DNA of 64,000 nucleotides, taken from assembly GCF_009649785.1 (NCBI RefSeq), contig NZ_WJOK01000003.1:248001-312000 (forward strand). Direction: 5' to 3'. The notes below the pieces were generated by a model. The model ran no database searches. It saw only the letters and a program-made list of their open reading frames with translations, and had not been told where the DNA came from. How positions within the stretch are numbered: the stretch's first letter is position 1; every line of letters starts with the position of its first letter. The translations under genes were made by a program, and so were the position numbers. The stretch is from Agrobacterium tumefaciens. Lineage in GTDB: Bacteria; Pseudomonadota; Alphaproteobacteria; Rhizobiales; Rhizobiaceae. This document shows, one piece after another, positions 26,672 through 35,720 of this stretch.

Positions 26672-27498
26672 GTTTCACTCTCCGGCTCCTGCGCAGTTTC
26701 GAAGGTGCGGCAGGTGCCATCATCCTGACACTGCTAGCTGTGACGGCGGTCGCCGCTCCCCTCCTGTTTCCCGGTGACCCGCTGTCGATCGTCGGTGAGC
26801 CGCTCATCGCGCCCTTCTCCGACGCCGCCTCCCCCCTCGGCACCGACCGGTTGGGCCGCGATGTACTGGCGGGACTTGCCCACGGTGCGCAGGCATCCCT
26901 GCTCGTCGGCATCGGCGCTGCCGCTGCCGCCCTCATGATCGGCACCGTCGTCGGCACAATTGCCGGATTTGCCGGTGGCCTCGTAGATGAGGCGCTGATG
27001 CGTGTTACCGACGCCTTCCAGATCGTGCCGAATTTCCTTCTGGCGCTCGCCTTCGTCAGCACCATCGGCCCATCCATGCCCATCGTCATCCTTGCGATTG
27101 CGCTTGGCGCCTGGGCGGATCCAGCACGGCTGATGCGGGCGCAGGTGTTGAGTATCCGCGAGCGGGATTATGTGCAGTCCGCCCGCGCCATCGGCATGCA
27201 TCCGCTGGAGATCGCGTTTCGGCAAATACTTCCCAATGCGCTGCCGCCGGTTCTGGCGCTCGCCGCCATCATCGTCGCCGCCGCTATCCTAACCGAGGCG
27301 GCATTGTCCTTCCTCGGCCTCGGCGATCCGAATATCGTCACCTGGGGTTCGATGATCGCGGAAGGACGCAACGTCCTGCGCTCGGCGGCGTTTCTCTCCG
27401 TCATCCCCGGCATCGGTCTTCTGGTCACGGTTCTCGGCGTCTATCTTCTCGCGGAGGGAATCAACAAAGCGATGGCGACGAGGAAAGAAACGCCATGA
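26668..27498 (+). CDS. Dpp/Opp-type ABC permease 2 (DppC-like)
   Basis: A 276-residue inner-membrane permease. It shows the DppC pattern: N-terminal helix, then LGTDRLGRDVLAGLAHGAQASLLVGIGAAA, the EAA loop REREDY-like IRERDYVQSARAIGMHPLEIAFRQILPNALPP, and LSFLGLGDPNIVTWGSMIAEG near the end. The ATG overlaps the stop of the preceding permease (ATGA), and its own stop overlaps the next ATPase gene in the same way, indicating tight translational coupling. Confidence 0.88.
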   Translation: MSFTLRLLRSFEGAAGAIILTLLAVTAVAAPLLFPGDPLSIVGEPLIAPFSDAASPLGTDRLGRDVLAGLAHGAQASLLVGIGAAAAALMIGTVVGTIAGFAGGLVDEALMRVTDAFQIVPNFLLALAFVSTIGPSMPIVILAIALGAWADPARLMRAQVLSIRERDYVQSARAIGMHPLEIAFRQILPNALPPVLALAAIIVAAAILTEAALSFLGLGDPNIVTWGSMIAEGRNVLRSAAFLSVIPGIGLLVTVLGVYLLAEGINKAMATRKETP

Positions 27499-28298
27499 GC
27501 GGCAATGCACTCTGCAGGATCGACGATCTCAGCGTCCGCTATGCGGCCGGCGACGGACCGGCGCTGCGGGATATTTCGCTGACGATCCGGCAGGGACAAA
27601 GGCTGGCGATCATCGGCGAAAGCGGTTCGGGCAAATCGACGCTCGCCAAGGCAATTGCCGGGCTTCTGCCTGTGAGCGCACGGGTTTCCGGCGATATTTC
27701 CTGGAGCCGCGACAGCGGTCTTTTCACAGACAGGCCGCAGCCGGGTCGCGATATCGGCTATATTTTCCAGGATACCGGTGCGACGCTGAACCCGGTTCTC
27801 ACCATCGGTGAACAGGTGGCGGAAGGCGCTGTCCGGCATCTTGGCCTTTCATGGAAGCAGGCACGAGATCTTGCCCGCGATCTTCTGGAACGGGTGCGGT
27901 TGCCGCATCCCACCCATCTCCTCGGCGCCTATCCGCACCAGCTTTCCGGCGGGCAAAGACAGCGTGTGGCGATTGCAGCCGCCATTGCCGCGCACCCCGC
28001 AATCCTGATCGCCGACGAGGCGACAAGCGCGCTCGACACGGTAAGCCAGGCCGCGATTGCCGCACTGCTGGATGGGCTGGTGCGTGAAGAAGAAAGAACG
28101 CTGGTCTTCATCACCCATGATATTGGTCTTGCTTCCGGCCTTGCCGACGAGATCGCCGTTCTGCATGCCGGACGGCTGGTGGAGCACGGCACCACCAGGC
28201 GGGTGTTATCCGCGCCTGCGCACGACTATACGCGCGCACTGCTCTCCGACTATCTCGACCTTTCGACACCGCCTCTGATCAATGAGGCCGCATCATGA
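27495..28298 (+). CDS. Dpp/Opp-type ABC ATPase 1 (DppD-like)
   Basis: A 267-residue ATP-binding subunit. Walker A GESGSGKST is near residue 38, the Q-loop FQDTGATLNPVLTIGEQV near 95, the signature [15 protein letters not shown] near 150, Walker B ILIADEATSALD and the H-loop FITHD. It is shorter than DppD of E. coli (about 330) because the C-terminal oligopeptide/metal-binding extension is missing. ATGA overlaps on both sides keep it in step with the permease and the second ATPase. Confidence 0.87.
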   Translation: MSGNALCRIDDLSVRYAAGDGPALRDISLTIRQGQRLAIIGESGSGKSTLAKAIAGLLPVSARVSGDISWSRDSGLFTDRPQPGRDIGYIFQDTGATLNPVLTIGEQVAEGAVRHLGLSWKQARDLARDLLERVRLPHPTHLLGAYPHQLSGGQRQRVAIAAAIAAHPAILIADEATSALDTVSQAAIAALLDGLVREEERTLVFITHDIGLASGLADEIAVLHAGRLVEHGTTRRVLSAPAHDYTRALLSDYLDLSTPPLINEAAS

Positions 28299-29080
28299 AC
28301 GAAGCCCTTCTGAGCGTAGAGAACCTCTCGAAAACCTACCGGACCGGCGCACGCACGGTGGAAGCACTGTCCGATATATCCTTTTCGCTTCAGCCCGGCG
28401 AGACGCTTGGGCTTGCCGGCCCCTCCGGCTGCGGAAAATCCACACTGGCACGCATCCTGATGCGGCTGATCCCGGCCGACGAAGGCACGGTCCGTTTTGA
28501 AACTCGCGACTGGCTGGCGCTTGATGGCGGCGAACTGCGCGCGGCGCGGCGGCATATGCAGATGGTGTTTCAGGATACGCATGGCGCGTTCAACCCGCGC
28601 GCCAGCGTCGAGGATGCCATAGGCGAACCGCTTCGTATTCATCGCATCGTCGAACGACGCGAACGCCCGGCAGAAATCCGCCGCCTTCTCGAGCGAGTCG
28701 GGCTGCCCGCCAGCTATGCTGACCGCTCGGTGTTCGAGCTTTCCGGCGGCCAGCGGCAGCGCGTGGCAATTGCCAGAGCCATCGCGCTCAAACCATCCCT
28801 TCTCATTCTGGACGAGGCCGTTTCAGCGCTCGATGTCTCCGTACGCAGGCAAATTCTCGAACTGCTGGTCGAAATACAGCGAGAGACGGCCGTCGCCTGT
28901 ATTTTCGTTTCCCACGACCTCGCGGTCATCCGCGCCGTCTGCCACCGCGTCGCCATCATGGAGGCGGGTCGGATCGTCGAGATCGGCAGGACAGCAAACA
29001 TCGTTTCCACGCCGCAATCCTCGACTGCCAGAACCCTGATCGAGGCTGCGCCGCGCCTGACCACCACCACGCAAGGATAA
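28295..29080 (+). CDS. Dpp/Opp-type ABC ATPase 2 (DppF-like)
   Basis: A 261-residue ATP-binding subunit. Walker [10 protein letters not shown] is near residues 42-50, the Q-loop VFQDTHGAFNPRASVEDAI near 92, the signature [15 protein letters not shown] near 153, Walker B LLILDEAVSALD, and the H-loop FVSHD. It heterodimerises with the preceding ATPase in this transporter class. It too lacks the long C-terminal extension. The next gene begins only three bases after its stop. Confidence 0.87.
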   Translation: MNEALLSVENLSKTYRTGARTVEALSDISFSLQPGETLGLAGPSGCGKSTLARILMRLIPADEGTVRFETRDWLALDGGELRAARRHMQMVFQDTHGAFNPRASVEDAIGEPLRIHRIVERRERPAEIRRLLERVGLPASYADRSVFELSGGQRQRVAIARAIALKPSLLILDEAVSALDVSVRRQILELLVEIQRETAVACIFVSHDLAVIRAVCHRVAIMEAGRIVEIGRTANIVSTPQSSTARTLIEAAPRLTTTTQG

Positions 29081-29083
29081 GAC

Positions 29084-30202
29084 ATGCCTGCCCCGGATTA
29101 CGCATTGCTGCTCGACCCGCCCGCCTTTCCAGCAGACCGTTACGCCGCTCTCGCCGACCGGCTGGCGGCGCTGATGGGCTCGAATAACGATGTGCTTTTG
29201 GTACAGGCGGAAGCAGTGCTTGCGCTTGAAGCTGCGGCCACCAGCCTCGCGCGGCCTGGTCTGAGAGCGCTCAATATCGTCACTAGTCCCTATGGCGCGT
29301 GGTTTGGGGGCTGGCTGGAGCGTGGTGGCGCAACGGTTCGCAACCTGACCACCGCTCCGGCAAAGCCGATATCACTTCACGAGGTCGAGAGAGCGCTGGA
29401 CGAAGGGCCAGGTTTTGATCTTCTCGCTATCGTGCACGCGGAATCCGCAAGCGGCATTCTCAACCCCCTGCCCGCCATTGCCGCGCTCGCCAAAGACAGA
29501 GGCATCGTCACGGTCGTCGATGCCGTCGCTTCCATCGGCGGCCATGCCTTCGAGGTTGACCAGCTCGGCATAGATATTGCGGTCATCGGCCCGCAAAAGG
29601 CGCTGGCAGGCCCGGCGGGCTTATCCGCCATCTCCGTCAGCGAAAGTGCCTGGAAACTTCTTTCACATGGCAATGCACCTGAGAACTCCATGCTTTCACT
29701 TCTCGACCAGAAGAAACTCTGGCTCGATACCGGCCGCGGCGCGCTCCCGGGAACACCTGCGCCGCTGGAATTCTATGCGCTGGAGGCGGCACTCGACCGG
29801 ATAGAGGCAGAGGGTCTGGCATCCGCCAATGAACGCCACGAACGAGCGGCGACAGCCACTCGTAACGGCATCAAGGCCCTTGGCATGTCGACGTGGGTGG
29901 AGGAGACTGCCGCGTCTGCTCTGGTTTCGACAGCGATCTTGCCGGACACGGTGGATGCCGGCGCATTTCTGGCGGCTGCGTCCAGGGAGCAAGGTGCGGA
30001 TGTCTCGGGCGGTGTCGGTCCCGGTGCGGAACGGCTGATAAGGCTCAATCACACCGGCCGGCGCGCCAATCCGGATTCGGTGCAAGCCAATATAACCGCT
30101 GTTTCAAGCGCCCTGAGAAGCCTCGGCCATGCCGCAGATACCGATTCCGCGCTGGAAGCGGCCGAAAAAAGCTATTCCGGCACCTCCTCGAAGGGTCTCT
30201 GA
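29084..30202 (+). CDS. Class V PLP aminotransferase at end of importer operon
   Basis: A 372-residue fold-I PLP enzyme. The body resembles the serine-pyruvate/alanine-glyoxylate and 2-aminoethylphosphonate group: VHAESASGILNPLPAIAALAKDRGIVTVVDAVASIGGHAFEVDQLGIDIAVIGPQKALAGPAGLSAISVS, where Asp of VVDAVAS contacts the PLP pyridine and Lys of GPQKAL is the Schiff-base lysine. It starts three bases after the ATPase gene, so it is part of the same operon and probably acts on the imported compound, which would then carry a primary amine or give one on hydrolysis. The exact substrate is not deducible. Confidence 0.82.
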   Translation: MPAPDYALLLDPPAFPADRYAALADRLAALMGSNNDVLLVQAEAVLALEAAATSLARPGLRALNIVTSPYGAWFGGWLERGGATVRNLTTAPAKPISLHEVERALDEGPGFDLLAIVHAESASGILNPLPAIAALAKDRGIVTVVDAVASIGGHAFEVDQLGIDIAVIGPQKALAGPAGLSAISVSESAWKLLSHGNAPENSMLSLLDQKKLWLDTGRGALPGTPAPLEFYALEAALDRIEAEGLASANERHERAATATRNGIKALGMSTWVEETAASALVSTAILPDTVDAGAFLAAASREQGADVSGGVGPGAERLIRLNHTGRRANPDSVQANITAVSSALRSLGHAADTDSALEAAEKSYSGTSSKGL

Positions 30203-30360
30203 CAGCGCCGATAAACGTTCGTTGCGCGAAATCGGGTGCTGGCGGAACGTCAGTCACGCCATTGTTGTTAAAAATGGTAGACAAATTCCTTGGCCAATCT
30301 TGACGAAATCATGGCAACGCGCGAAACTTAACGGACTGTTAACTCGCGTGAAGAAGGGAA

Positions 30361-30555
30361 ATGGCCATGGTAGCAGGGTTCAACATGCTCTCCTTTGACC
30401 TCTTTGGCATCGGCCGAAGAACGCCCGCCATAAACGAGCGGGTCGAGAAGGATTTGCAGGACAGGACGCCACGCAGACCGGACGACCAGTCCAACGATGA
30501 CGACCGTGATCAGGAATACGAACTGTTCTTCTGGTCGCTTTATCCTGTGATTTAA
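30361..30555 (+). CDS. Small hypothetical protein
   Basis: A 64-residue frame starting ATG at 30361 (or 30367) behind GAAGAAGGGAA. The N-terminus is mildly hydrophobic; the centre is strongly charged (KDLQDRTPRRPDDQSNDDDRDQEYE) and the end aromatic (LFFWSLYPVI). I recognise no family. It lies alone in a 620-base gap, and a TTGACG box at 30300-30305 could belong to its promoter. Reality is uncertain. Confidence 0.4.
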   Translation: MAMVAGFNMLSFDLFGIGRRTPAINERVEKDLQDRTPRRPDDQSNDDDRDQEYELFFWSLYPVI

Positions 30556-30689
30556 TTTTTTAAGCGCAGGCTGACGGGGCGGTCGAAACGTCGTTTTCCC
30601 GTCCTGCGGCCTTGAGCCGAAATGTGTTCAGCGTAGCCTCAAACACGGTGAAACAGTCGATCCGTGCAGTACACTTTAAACATATGCGA

Positions 30690-30776
30690 CGTCATCCTCG
30701 GGCTTGACCCAAGGATTTACAAAATCTCGAAAAATCAAATATTTGCAGATGCTCTGGACAAAGTCCGGGCATGACG
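30690..30776. repeat. Palindromic intergenic repeat element (87 bp)
   Basis: Bounded by CGTCAT (30690-30695) and its reverse complement ATGACG (30771-30776). Inside are two smaller stems: TCCT-C-GGG...CCC-A-AGGA around 30695-30715, and GGAC-AAA-GTCC near 30757-30767. This build, with the opening CGTCATCCTCGGGCTTGACC, is familiar from dispersed repeats of rhizobial genomes. A short relative is at 38521-38548. Confidence 0.6.
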
Positions 30777-30802
30777 ATGGAAAGGGCAAAGCCCTTTCCA
30801 TC
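30776..30802. terminator. 12-bp stem hairpin downstream of dehydratase
   Basis: GATGGAAAGGGC (30776-30787), loop AAA, GCCCTTTCCATC (30791-30802): a perfect 12-bp stem. It lies 3' of the dehydratase gene (minus strand) and probably ends its transcript or protects its 3' end. There is no T-run. Confidence 0.55.
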
Positions 30803-30825
30803 AAAGAGCCGTAAACGGCCCTGCC

Positions 30826-32637
30826 TTAGTGGTTGTCGCGCGGCAGACCCTTGGTCTGGGCAATGCGCTGATACTTCACGGCCGGTTCAAGAACCGCGCC
30901 GGTTTCCATCTGGCTGACGATGCCGCGCTGGATTTCCTGCCATGGCGTCTGGTGATCGGGGTACTTGAAGCCGCCCTCGGCGGAGAGCGTTTCGTAACGC
31001 TTGGCCAGTTCCTCGCCGGAAATAAGGATGTCGGCCTTGCCACGACCCACATCGATACGAACGCGGTCACCCGTCTGCAAGATCGCCAGACCACCGCCTG
31101 CCGCTGCTTCCGGAGAAGCGTTGAGGATGGACGGGCTGCCAGACGTGCCGGACTGGCGGCCGTCACCGATGCAGGGCAGCGAATTGACGCCTTCCTTCAA
31201 GAGATAGTCCGGCGCACGCATGTTCACCACTTCCGCCGCACCCGGATAACCGATCGGACCGGCACCGCGCATGAAGAGAACGGTGTTGGCGTCGATCTTC
31301 AGCGACGGATCGTCGATGCGGTGATGGTAATCTTCCGGACCGTCGAACACCACGGCACGGCCTTCGAAGGCTTCCGGGTCGTTCGGGTTCGAGAGATAAC
31401 GCTTGCGGAATTCTTCCGAGATCACGCTCGTCTTCATGATGGCAGAGGAGAACAGGTTGCCGCGCAGAACACGGAAACCGGCGCGCTCCTTGAGCGGCTG
31501 GTCATAGGGACGGATGACCTTTTCGTCTTCGATGATGGCACCACGGCAATTGTCGCCGATGGTTTTGCCATTCACGGTCATGGCGTCTTCCATGATGAGC
31601 CCCTGGGTCATCAGCTGGTTGACGACAGCCGGAACGCCGCCGGCATGGTAATAATCCTCGCCGAGATATTCACCGGCCGGCTGCAGGTTGACGAGCAGCG
31701 GCACGTCTTCACCGTAGGTCTGCCAGTCATCGACCGTCAGTTCAACGCCGACATGGCGTGCAAGGCCGTTCAGATGGATCGGCGCGTTGGTGGAGCCACC
31801 GATGGCCGAGTTGACGCGGATGGCGTTGATGAAGGCATCCTTGGTCATGATGTCGGAAGGCTTAAGGTCTTCCTTGACCATTTCGACGATGCGAAGGCCG
31901 GTGAGATAGGAGATTTCCTGACGGTCGCGGTAAGGCGCCGGAATAGCGGCCGAGCCGGGCAGCTGCATGCCGAGTGCTTCGGCAAGCGAGTTCATCGTCG
32001 TCGCCGTGCCCATGGTGTTGCAATAGCCGGTGGAAGGTGCGGAAGAAGCGACGAGCTTGACGAAGCCCTGATAATCGATCTCGCCCTTGGCCAGCAGTTC
32101 ACGCGCTTTCCAGACGATGGTGCCGGAACCGGTGCGCTCGCCACGGAACCAGCCGTTCAGCATGGGGCCGACGGAAAGGGCGATGGCCGGAATGTTGACG
32201 GTGGCCGCCGCCATAAGACAGGCAGGCGTGGTCTTGTCGCAGCCGATGGTCAGAACAACGCCGTCGAGCGGATAGCCGTAAAGCACTTCCACGAGGCCGA
32301 GATAGGCGAGGTTGCGATCGAGACCCGCCGTCGGGCGCTTGCCGGTTTCCTGGATCGGATGCACCGGAAATTCAATGGCAATGCCGCCCGCTTCACGAAT
32401 GCCTTCGCGCAGGCGATGCGCCAGCTCCAGATGGTGGCGATTGCAGGGCGAAAGGTCCGAGCCGGTCTGCGCGATGCCGATGATAGGGCGATCGGACTGA
32501 AGCTCGGCCTGGCTGAGACCGAAGTTCATGTAACGCTCGAGATAAAGCGCGGTCATATCAGCGTTTGCGGGGTTATCGAACCACGCGCGCGAACGAAGCT
32601 TGCCTTGGGTTGCGGGCAGATTGTCGGATTTGGTCAT
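30826..32637 (-). CDS. IlvD/Edd family sugar-acid dehydratase
   Basis: A 602-residue iron-sulfur dehydratase. Cluster cysteines are visible as SPCNRHH (about Cys65), [11 protein letters not shown] (about Cys133) and [26 protein letters not shown] (about Cys206). The C-terminal [29 protein letters not shown] is also family-typical. Length and motifs match the pentonate/hexonate branch (L-arabinonate, D-xylonate, galactonate dehydratases), which removes water to give 2-keto-3-deoxy acids, more than biosynthetic IlvD. ATG at 32637 follows GGAGA. It is divergent from a ytfQ-type furanose importer, so L-arabinonate or galactonate are reasonable substrates. That step is inference. Confidence 0.85.
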   Translation of the reverse strand: MTKSDNLPATQGKLRSRAWFDNPANADMTALYLERYMNFGLSQAELQSDRPIIGIAQTGSDLSPCNRHHLELAHRLREGIREAGGIAIEFPVHPIQETGKRPTAGLDRNLAYLGLVEVLYGYPLDGVVLTIGCDKTTPACLMAAATVNIPAIALSVGPMLNGWFRGERTGSGTIVWKARELLAKGEIDYQGFVKLVASSAPSTGYCNTMGTATTMNSLAEALGMQLPGSAAIPAPYRDRQEISYLTGLRIVEMVKEDLKPSDIMTKDAFINAIRVNSAIGGSTNAPIHLNGLARHVGVELTVDDWQTYGEDVPLLVNLQPAGEYLGEDYYHAGGVPAVVNQLMTQGLIMEDAMTVNGKTIGDNCRGAIIEDEKVIRPYDQPLKERAGFRVLRGNLFSSAIMKTSVISEEFRKRYLSNPNDPEAFEGRAVVFDGPEDYHHRIDDPSLKIDANTVLFMRGAGPIGYPGAAEVVNMRAPDYLLKEGVNSLPCIGDGRQSGTSGSPSILNASPEAAAGGGLAILQTGDRVRIDVGRGKADILISGEELAKRYETLSAEGGFKYPDHQTPWQEIQRGIVSQMETGAVLEPAVKYQRIAQTKGLPRDNH

Positions 32638-33157
32638 GATGCGGTCTCCAGCCGGAAGTGGCCAACGGTAAAATATTACGAAATGCGACAAGCTTATGTT
32701 GTGCGCAAGGAAAATGGAATCAGCTTCTCGGAAGCACGCATAACCGACAGACGAGCGCCAGACGAGTGACCTGGAGCCGTTCTTCAGCTTTAGCCGAATA
32801 TTTTTCGGTGTTTACGACCATACCGACGTTGCGCAATGGCCTCTTCCCTCCCTGCCTTGCCGGATTGTAACTGACCCGAGGCCCCACATTCCGTCACGAC
32901 CTGACTTGCTTATTTGTATTACTATTAGATAGCGGCGCGGCCTGTCAAGCCGGATCAGACTATATTGCGGGCGAGTTTTGCGCGGCGCAGAAATTAGAAT
33001 ACACACAATAAGCCATTGATTTATAATTGTTTAATGCTGCACCTCCACGAAATCGGCATGACGTGAATTGGAAATCCGCTAAAAAACCCCTTTTCAAGAG
33101 TATTACTATATGCTCATAGTGACGTTGTCACGCTGACATCATTTCTGGGAGGATAAG
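32638..33157. promoter_or_regulatory. Divergent control region, dehydratase and ytfQ
   Basis: 520 bases with no gene, AT-rich at its right end. The decamer GTATTACTAT occurs twice in the same orientation, at 32916-32925 and at 33100-33109, the second 48 bases before the ytfQ ATG. GTGAC-GTT-GTCAC (33119-33131) is a small inverted repeat nearer the start. These are candidate sites for the FadR-type regulator encoded at the end of the importer operon. Confidence 0.45.
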
Positions 33158-34117
33158 ATGAGAAAAGCTCTTGCGGCAATCACTGTCGCCGTTTCCGCAT
33201 GCCTTGCATCCAGTGTTTCCGCACAATCGCTGACCGTAGGCTTCTCGCAGATCGGCTCCGAATCCGGATGGCGCGCCGCTGAAACCACTGTCACCAAGCA
33301 GCAGGCCGAAAAGCGCGGCGTTACGCTGAAATTCGCCGACGCACAGCAGAAGCAGGAAAACCAGATCAAGGCCGTTCGCGGCTTCATCGCGCAGGGCGTC
33401 GATGCGATCCTGATCGCACCTGTCGTCGCAACCGGCTGGGATGCCGTGCTGAAGGAAGCAAAGGAAGAAAAAATCCCCGTCATCCTGCTCGATCGCCAGA
33501 TCGAAGCGCCGGATGATCTTTACCTGACCGCGGTCACCTCGGATCAGGTTCACGAAGGCAAGGTTGCCGGCGACTGGCTCGTCAAGGATGTCGGCGCGAA
33601 GGACTGCAAGGTTGTCGAATTGCAGGGCACAACCGGCTCTTCGCCCGCCATCAACCGTAAGAAGGGCTTCGAAGAAGCCATCGCTTCGCACAAGAACATC
33701 AAAATCGTGCGCTCGCAGACGGGTGACTTCACCCGTACCAAGGGCAAGGAAGTGATGGAAAGCTTCATCAAGGCCGAAGGCGGCGGCAAGGATATCTGTG
33801 CCGTGTACGCTCACAATGACGACATGGCCGTCGGCGCGATCCAGGCGATCAAGGAAGCCGGCCTGAAGCCGGGATCCGACATCAAGGTCGTGTCCATCGA
33901 TGCCGTACCTGACATCTTCAAGGCCATGGCCGCCGGTGAAGCGAATGCGACGGTGGAACTGACACCTGACATGGCCGGTCCTGCCTTCGACGCTCTCGAA
34001 GCCTATCTGAAAGACAAAAAGGCACCGGCGAAGTGGATTCAGACCGAATCCAAGCTCTACACAGCGTCTGACGACCCGATGAAGGTCTACGAGGCGAAGA
34101 AGGGTCTGGGTTACTAA
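33158..34117 (+). CDS. ytfQ: Furanose ABC importer binding protein (YtfQ-like)
   Basis: A 319-residue periplasmic binding protein. Signal peptide is residues 1-23 (MRKALAAITVAV, cleavage after SVSA). The mature start SLTVGFSQIGSESGWRAAETTV and the stretches KFADAQQKQENQIKAVRGFIAQGVDAILIAPVVATGWD and PVILLDRQIE follow the E. coli galactofuranose-binding YtfQ closely. GGAGGA precedes the ATG. It heads the operon ytfQ-ytfR-ytfT-yjfF-regulator. Known YtfQ prefers galactofuranose and can bind arabinose furanose forms; the ligand here is probably a furanose sugar. Confidence 0.9.
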   Translation: MRKALAAITVAVSACLASSVSAQSLTVGFSQIGSESGWRAAETTVTKQQAEKRGVTLKFADAQQKQENQIKAVRGFIAQGVDAILIAPVVATGWDAVLKEAKEEKIPVILLDRQIEAPDDLYLTAVTSDQVHEGKVAGDWLVKDVGAKDCKVVELQGTTGSSPAINRKKGFEEAIASHKNIKIVRSQTGDFTRTKGKEVMESFIKAEGGGKDICAVYAHNDDMAVGAIQAIKEAGLKPGSDIKVVSIDAVPDIFKAMAAGEANATVELTPDMAGPAFDALEAYLKDKKAPAKWIQTESKLYTASDDPMKVYEAKKGLGY

Positions 34118-34196
34118 TAGACCCCCTTATCTTCGGAAGGAGCGGCATGTCATGCGTGCCGCTCCGTCACAGCTTCTTTCATGCAGGGCCTGCGCA

Positions 34197-35720
34197 ATGT
34201 CCGAAACGGCACCACTTCTGGAAGCACGCGCCATCGGTAAATCCTTTCTCGGGATAGCGGCGCTGGACGGCGTCGATTTTTCGCTCGGGCGCGGTGAAAT
34301 TCACGCGCTTCTCGGCGAAAACGGCGCGGGGAAATCAACACTCATCAAGATACTGACCGGCGTTTACCACCGCGACAGCGGCTCCATCTTTCTGGAAGGT
34401 AGCGAGATATCGCCCACCAATGTCGGCGAAGCGCAGGCCCTCGGTATCGGCACCGTCTATCAGGAAGTAAACCTTCTCGAAAATCTGACTGTCGCCGAAA
34501 ACCTCTTTCTCGGCCGCCAACCGCATCGCTTCGTGCTCATTGACAGAGCCTCGATGCAGAGACAATCGCAGGCGCTGCTGTCCCAATACGGGCTTTCGAT
34601 CGACGTCAACGCCCTGCTTTCCAGCTATTCCGTGGCTATCCGCCAGATCATCGCCATTGCCCGCGCCGTCGATCTTTCCGGCAAGGTTCTGGTGCTGGAC
34701 GAGCCGACCGCCAGCCTCGATGCCCATGAGGTCGAGATGCTGTTCGGCGTGCTGCGAAAATTGCGCGCCCGCGGCATCGGCATCGTCATAATCACCCACT
34801 TCCTAAACCAGGTCTACGATATCGCCGACCGTGTCACGGTTCTGCGCAACGGCCGCCTCGTTGGCACGCGCGACATCGGCAACCTGCCGAGGTCCAAACT
34901 AATTGCGATGATGCTGGGCCGCGAGCTTCAGCACATCACCCACGAGCATCAGGCAACTGACGACACGGTTGCCGAGGGCGAACCGCCGATCCGTTTCGAG
35001 GGGTACGGCAAACGCGGCAGCATCGCCCCCTTCGACCTCGGCATTCGGCCGGGAGAGATCGTCGGCGTCGCCGGTCTTTTGGGGTCGGGACGAACGGAAA
35101 CGGCTTTTCTGCTGTTCGGCATCGACAAGCCCGATACCGGCAAGGCCACGATAGACGGAAAGACCATCGCTCTTTCTTCGCCTGAAGCCGCAATCACGGC
35201 CGGGTTCGGTTTCTGCCCGGAGGAGCGCAAGACTGACGGTATCATCGGCGACTTTTCCGTGACCGACAATATTGCTCTGGCTCTCCAGGCCCGCCAGGGG
35301 TGGGCGCGACCGCTTTCGCGCCGGCAGAAGGCGGAACTGGCCGAAAGCTTCATCAAATCGCTGGACATCCGCCCGGCCGATCCTGACCGGCCGATAAAAT
35401 TCCTGTCCGGCGGCAACCAGCAGAAAGCCATTCTGGCGCGCTGGCTTGCAACCCATCCCCGTCTTCTGATCCTCGATGAGCCGACCCGTGGTATCGATAT
35501 CGGCGCCCATGCGGAAATCCTCAAAATGATCGAAAAACTCTGCACCGAGGGCATGTCGCTCGTCGTCATCTCGTCTGAACTGGAAGAACTGACCGCCGTT
35601 GCCCACCGGGTCGTCGTGCTGTCCGACCGCCGGCATGTCAGCGAATTGAAGGGCGGCGAGGTGACGGCCGACAACATCATGCGGGCAATTGCGGATGCGG
35701 CCAGAACGGAGGCGGCATGA
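34197..35720 (+). CDS. ytfR: Furanose ABC importer ATPase (YtfR-like)
   Basis: A 507-residue duplicated ATPase. The N half has ALLGENGAGKSTLIKILTGVYHRDSGSIFLEG and VLDEPTASLD. The C half has the degenerate GLLGSGRTETAFLLFGI and intact FLSGGNQQKAILARWL and ILDEPTRGIDIGAHAEI. Identity to E. coli YtfR is evident along its length (GIGTVYQEVNLLENLTVAENLFLG, GFCPEERKTDGIIG). Two starts are possible: ATG 34152 has AAGGAG nine bases upstream, ATG 34197 aligns with the family start and is used here. It overlaps ytfT by four bases. Confidence 0.88.
   Translation: MSETAPLLEARAIGKSFLGIAALDGVDFSLGRGEIHALLGENGAGKSTLIKILTGVYHRDSGSIFLEGSEISPTNVGEAQALGIGTVYQEVNLLENLTVAENLFLGRQPHRFVLIDRASMQRQSQALLSQYGLSIDVNALLSSYSVAIRQIIAIARAVDLSGKVLVLDEPTASLDAHEVEMLFGVLRKLRARGIGIVIITHFLNQVYDIADRVTVLRNGRLVGTRDIGNLPRSKLIAMMLGRELQHITHEHQATDDTVAEGEPPIRFEGYGKRGSIAPFDLGIRPGEIVGVAGLLGSGRTETAFLLFGIDKPDTGKATIDGKTIALSSPEAAITAGFGFCPEERKTDGIIGDFSVTDNIALALQARQGWARPLSRRQKAELAESFIKSLDIRPADPDRPIKFLSGGNQQKAILARWLATHPRLLILDEPTRGIDIGAHAEILKMIEKLCTEGMSLVVISSELEELTAVAHRVVVLSDRRHVSELKGGEVTADNIMRAIADAARTEAA

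Noticed and set aside
27495-29080. Possible truncation of the two Dpp-type ATPases
   Set aside because: Both are shorter than DppD/DppF of E. coli, but all nucleotide-binding motifs are intact and the four-base overlaps are clean, so they look like a compact subfamily rather than broken genes.
30829-32769. Long open frame (646 codons) antisense to the dehydratase gene
   Set aside because: A shadow of the IlvD/Edd coding sequence; no recognisable domain and no ribosome site.
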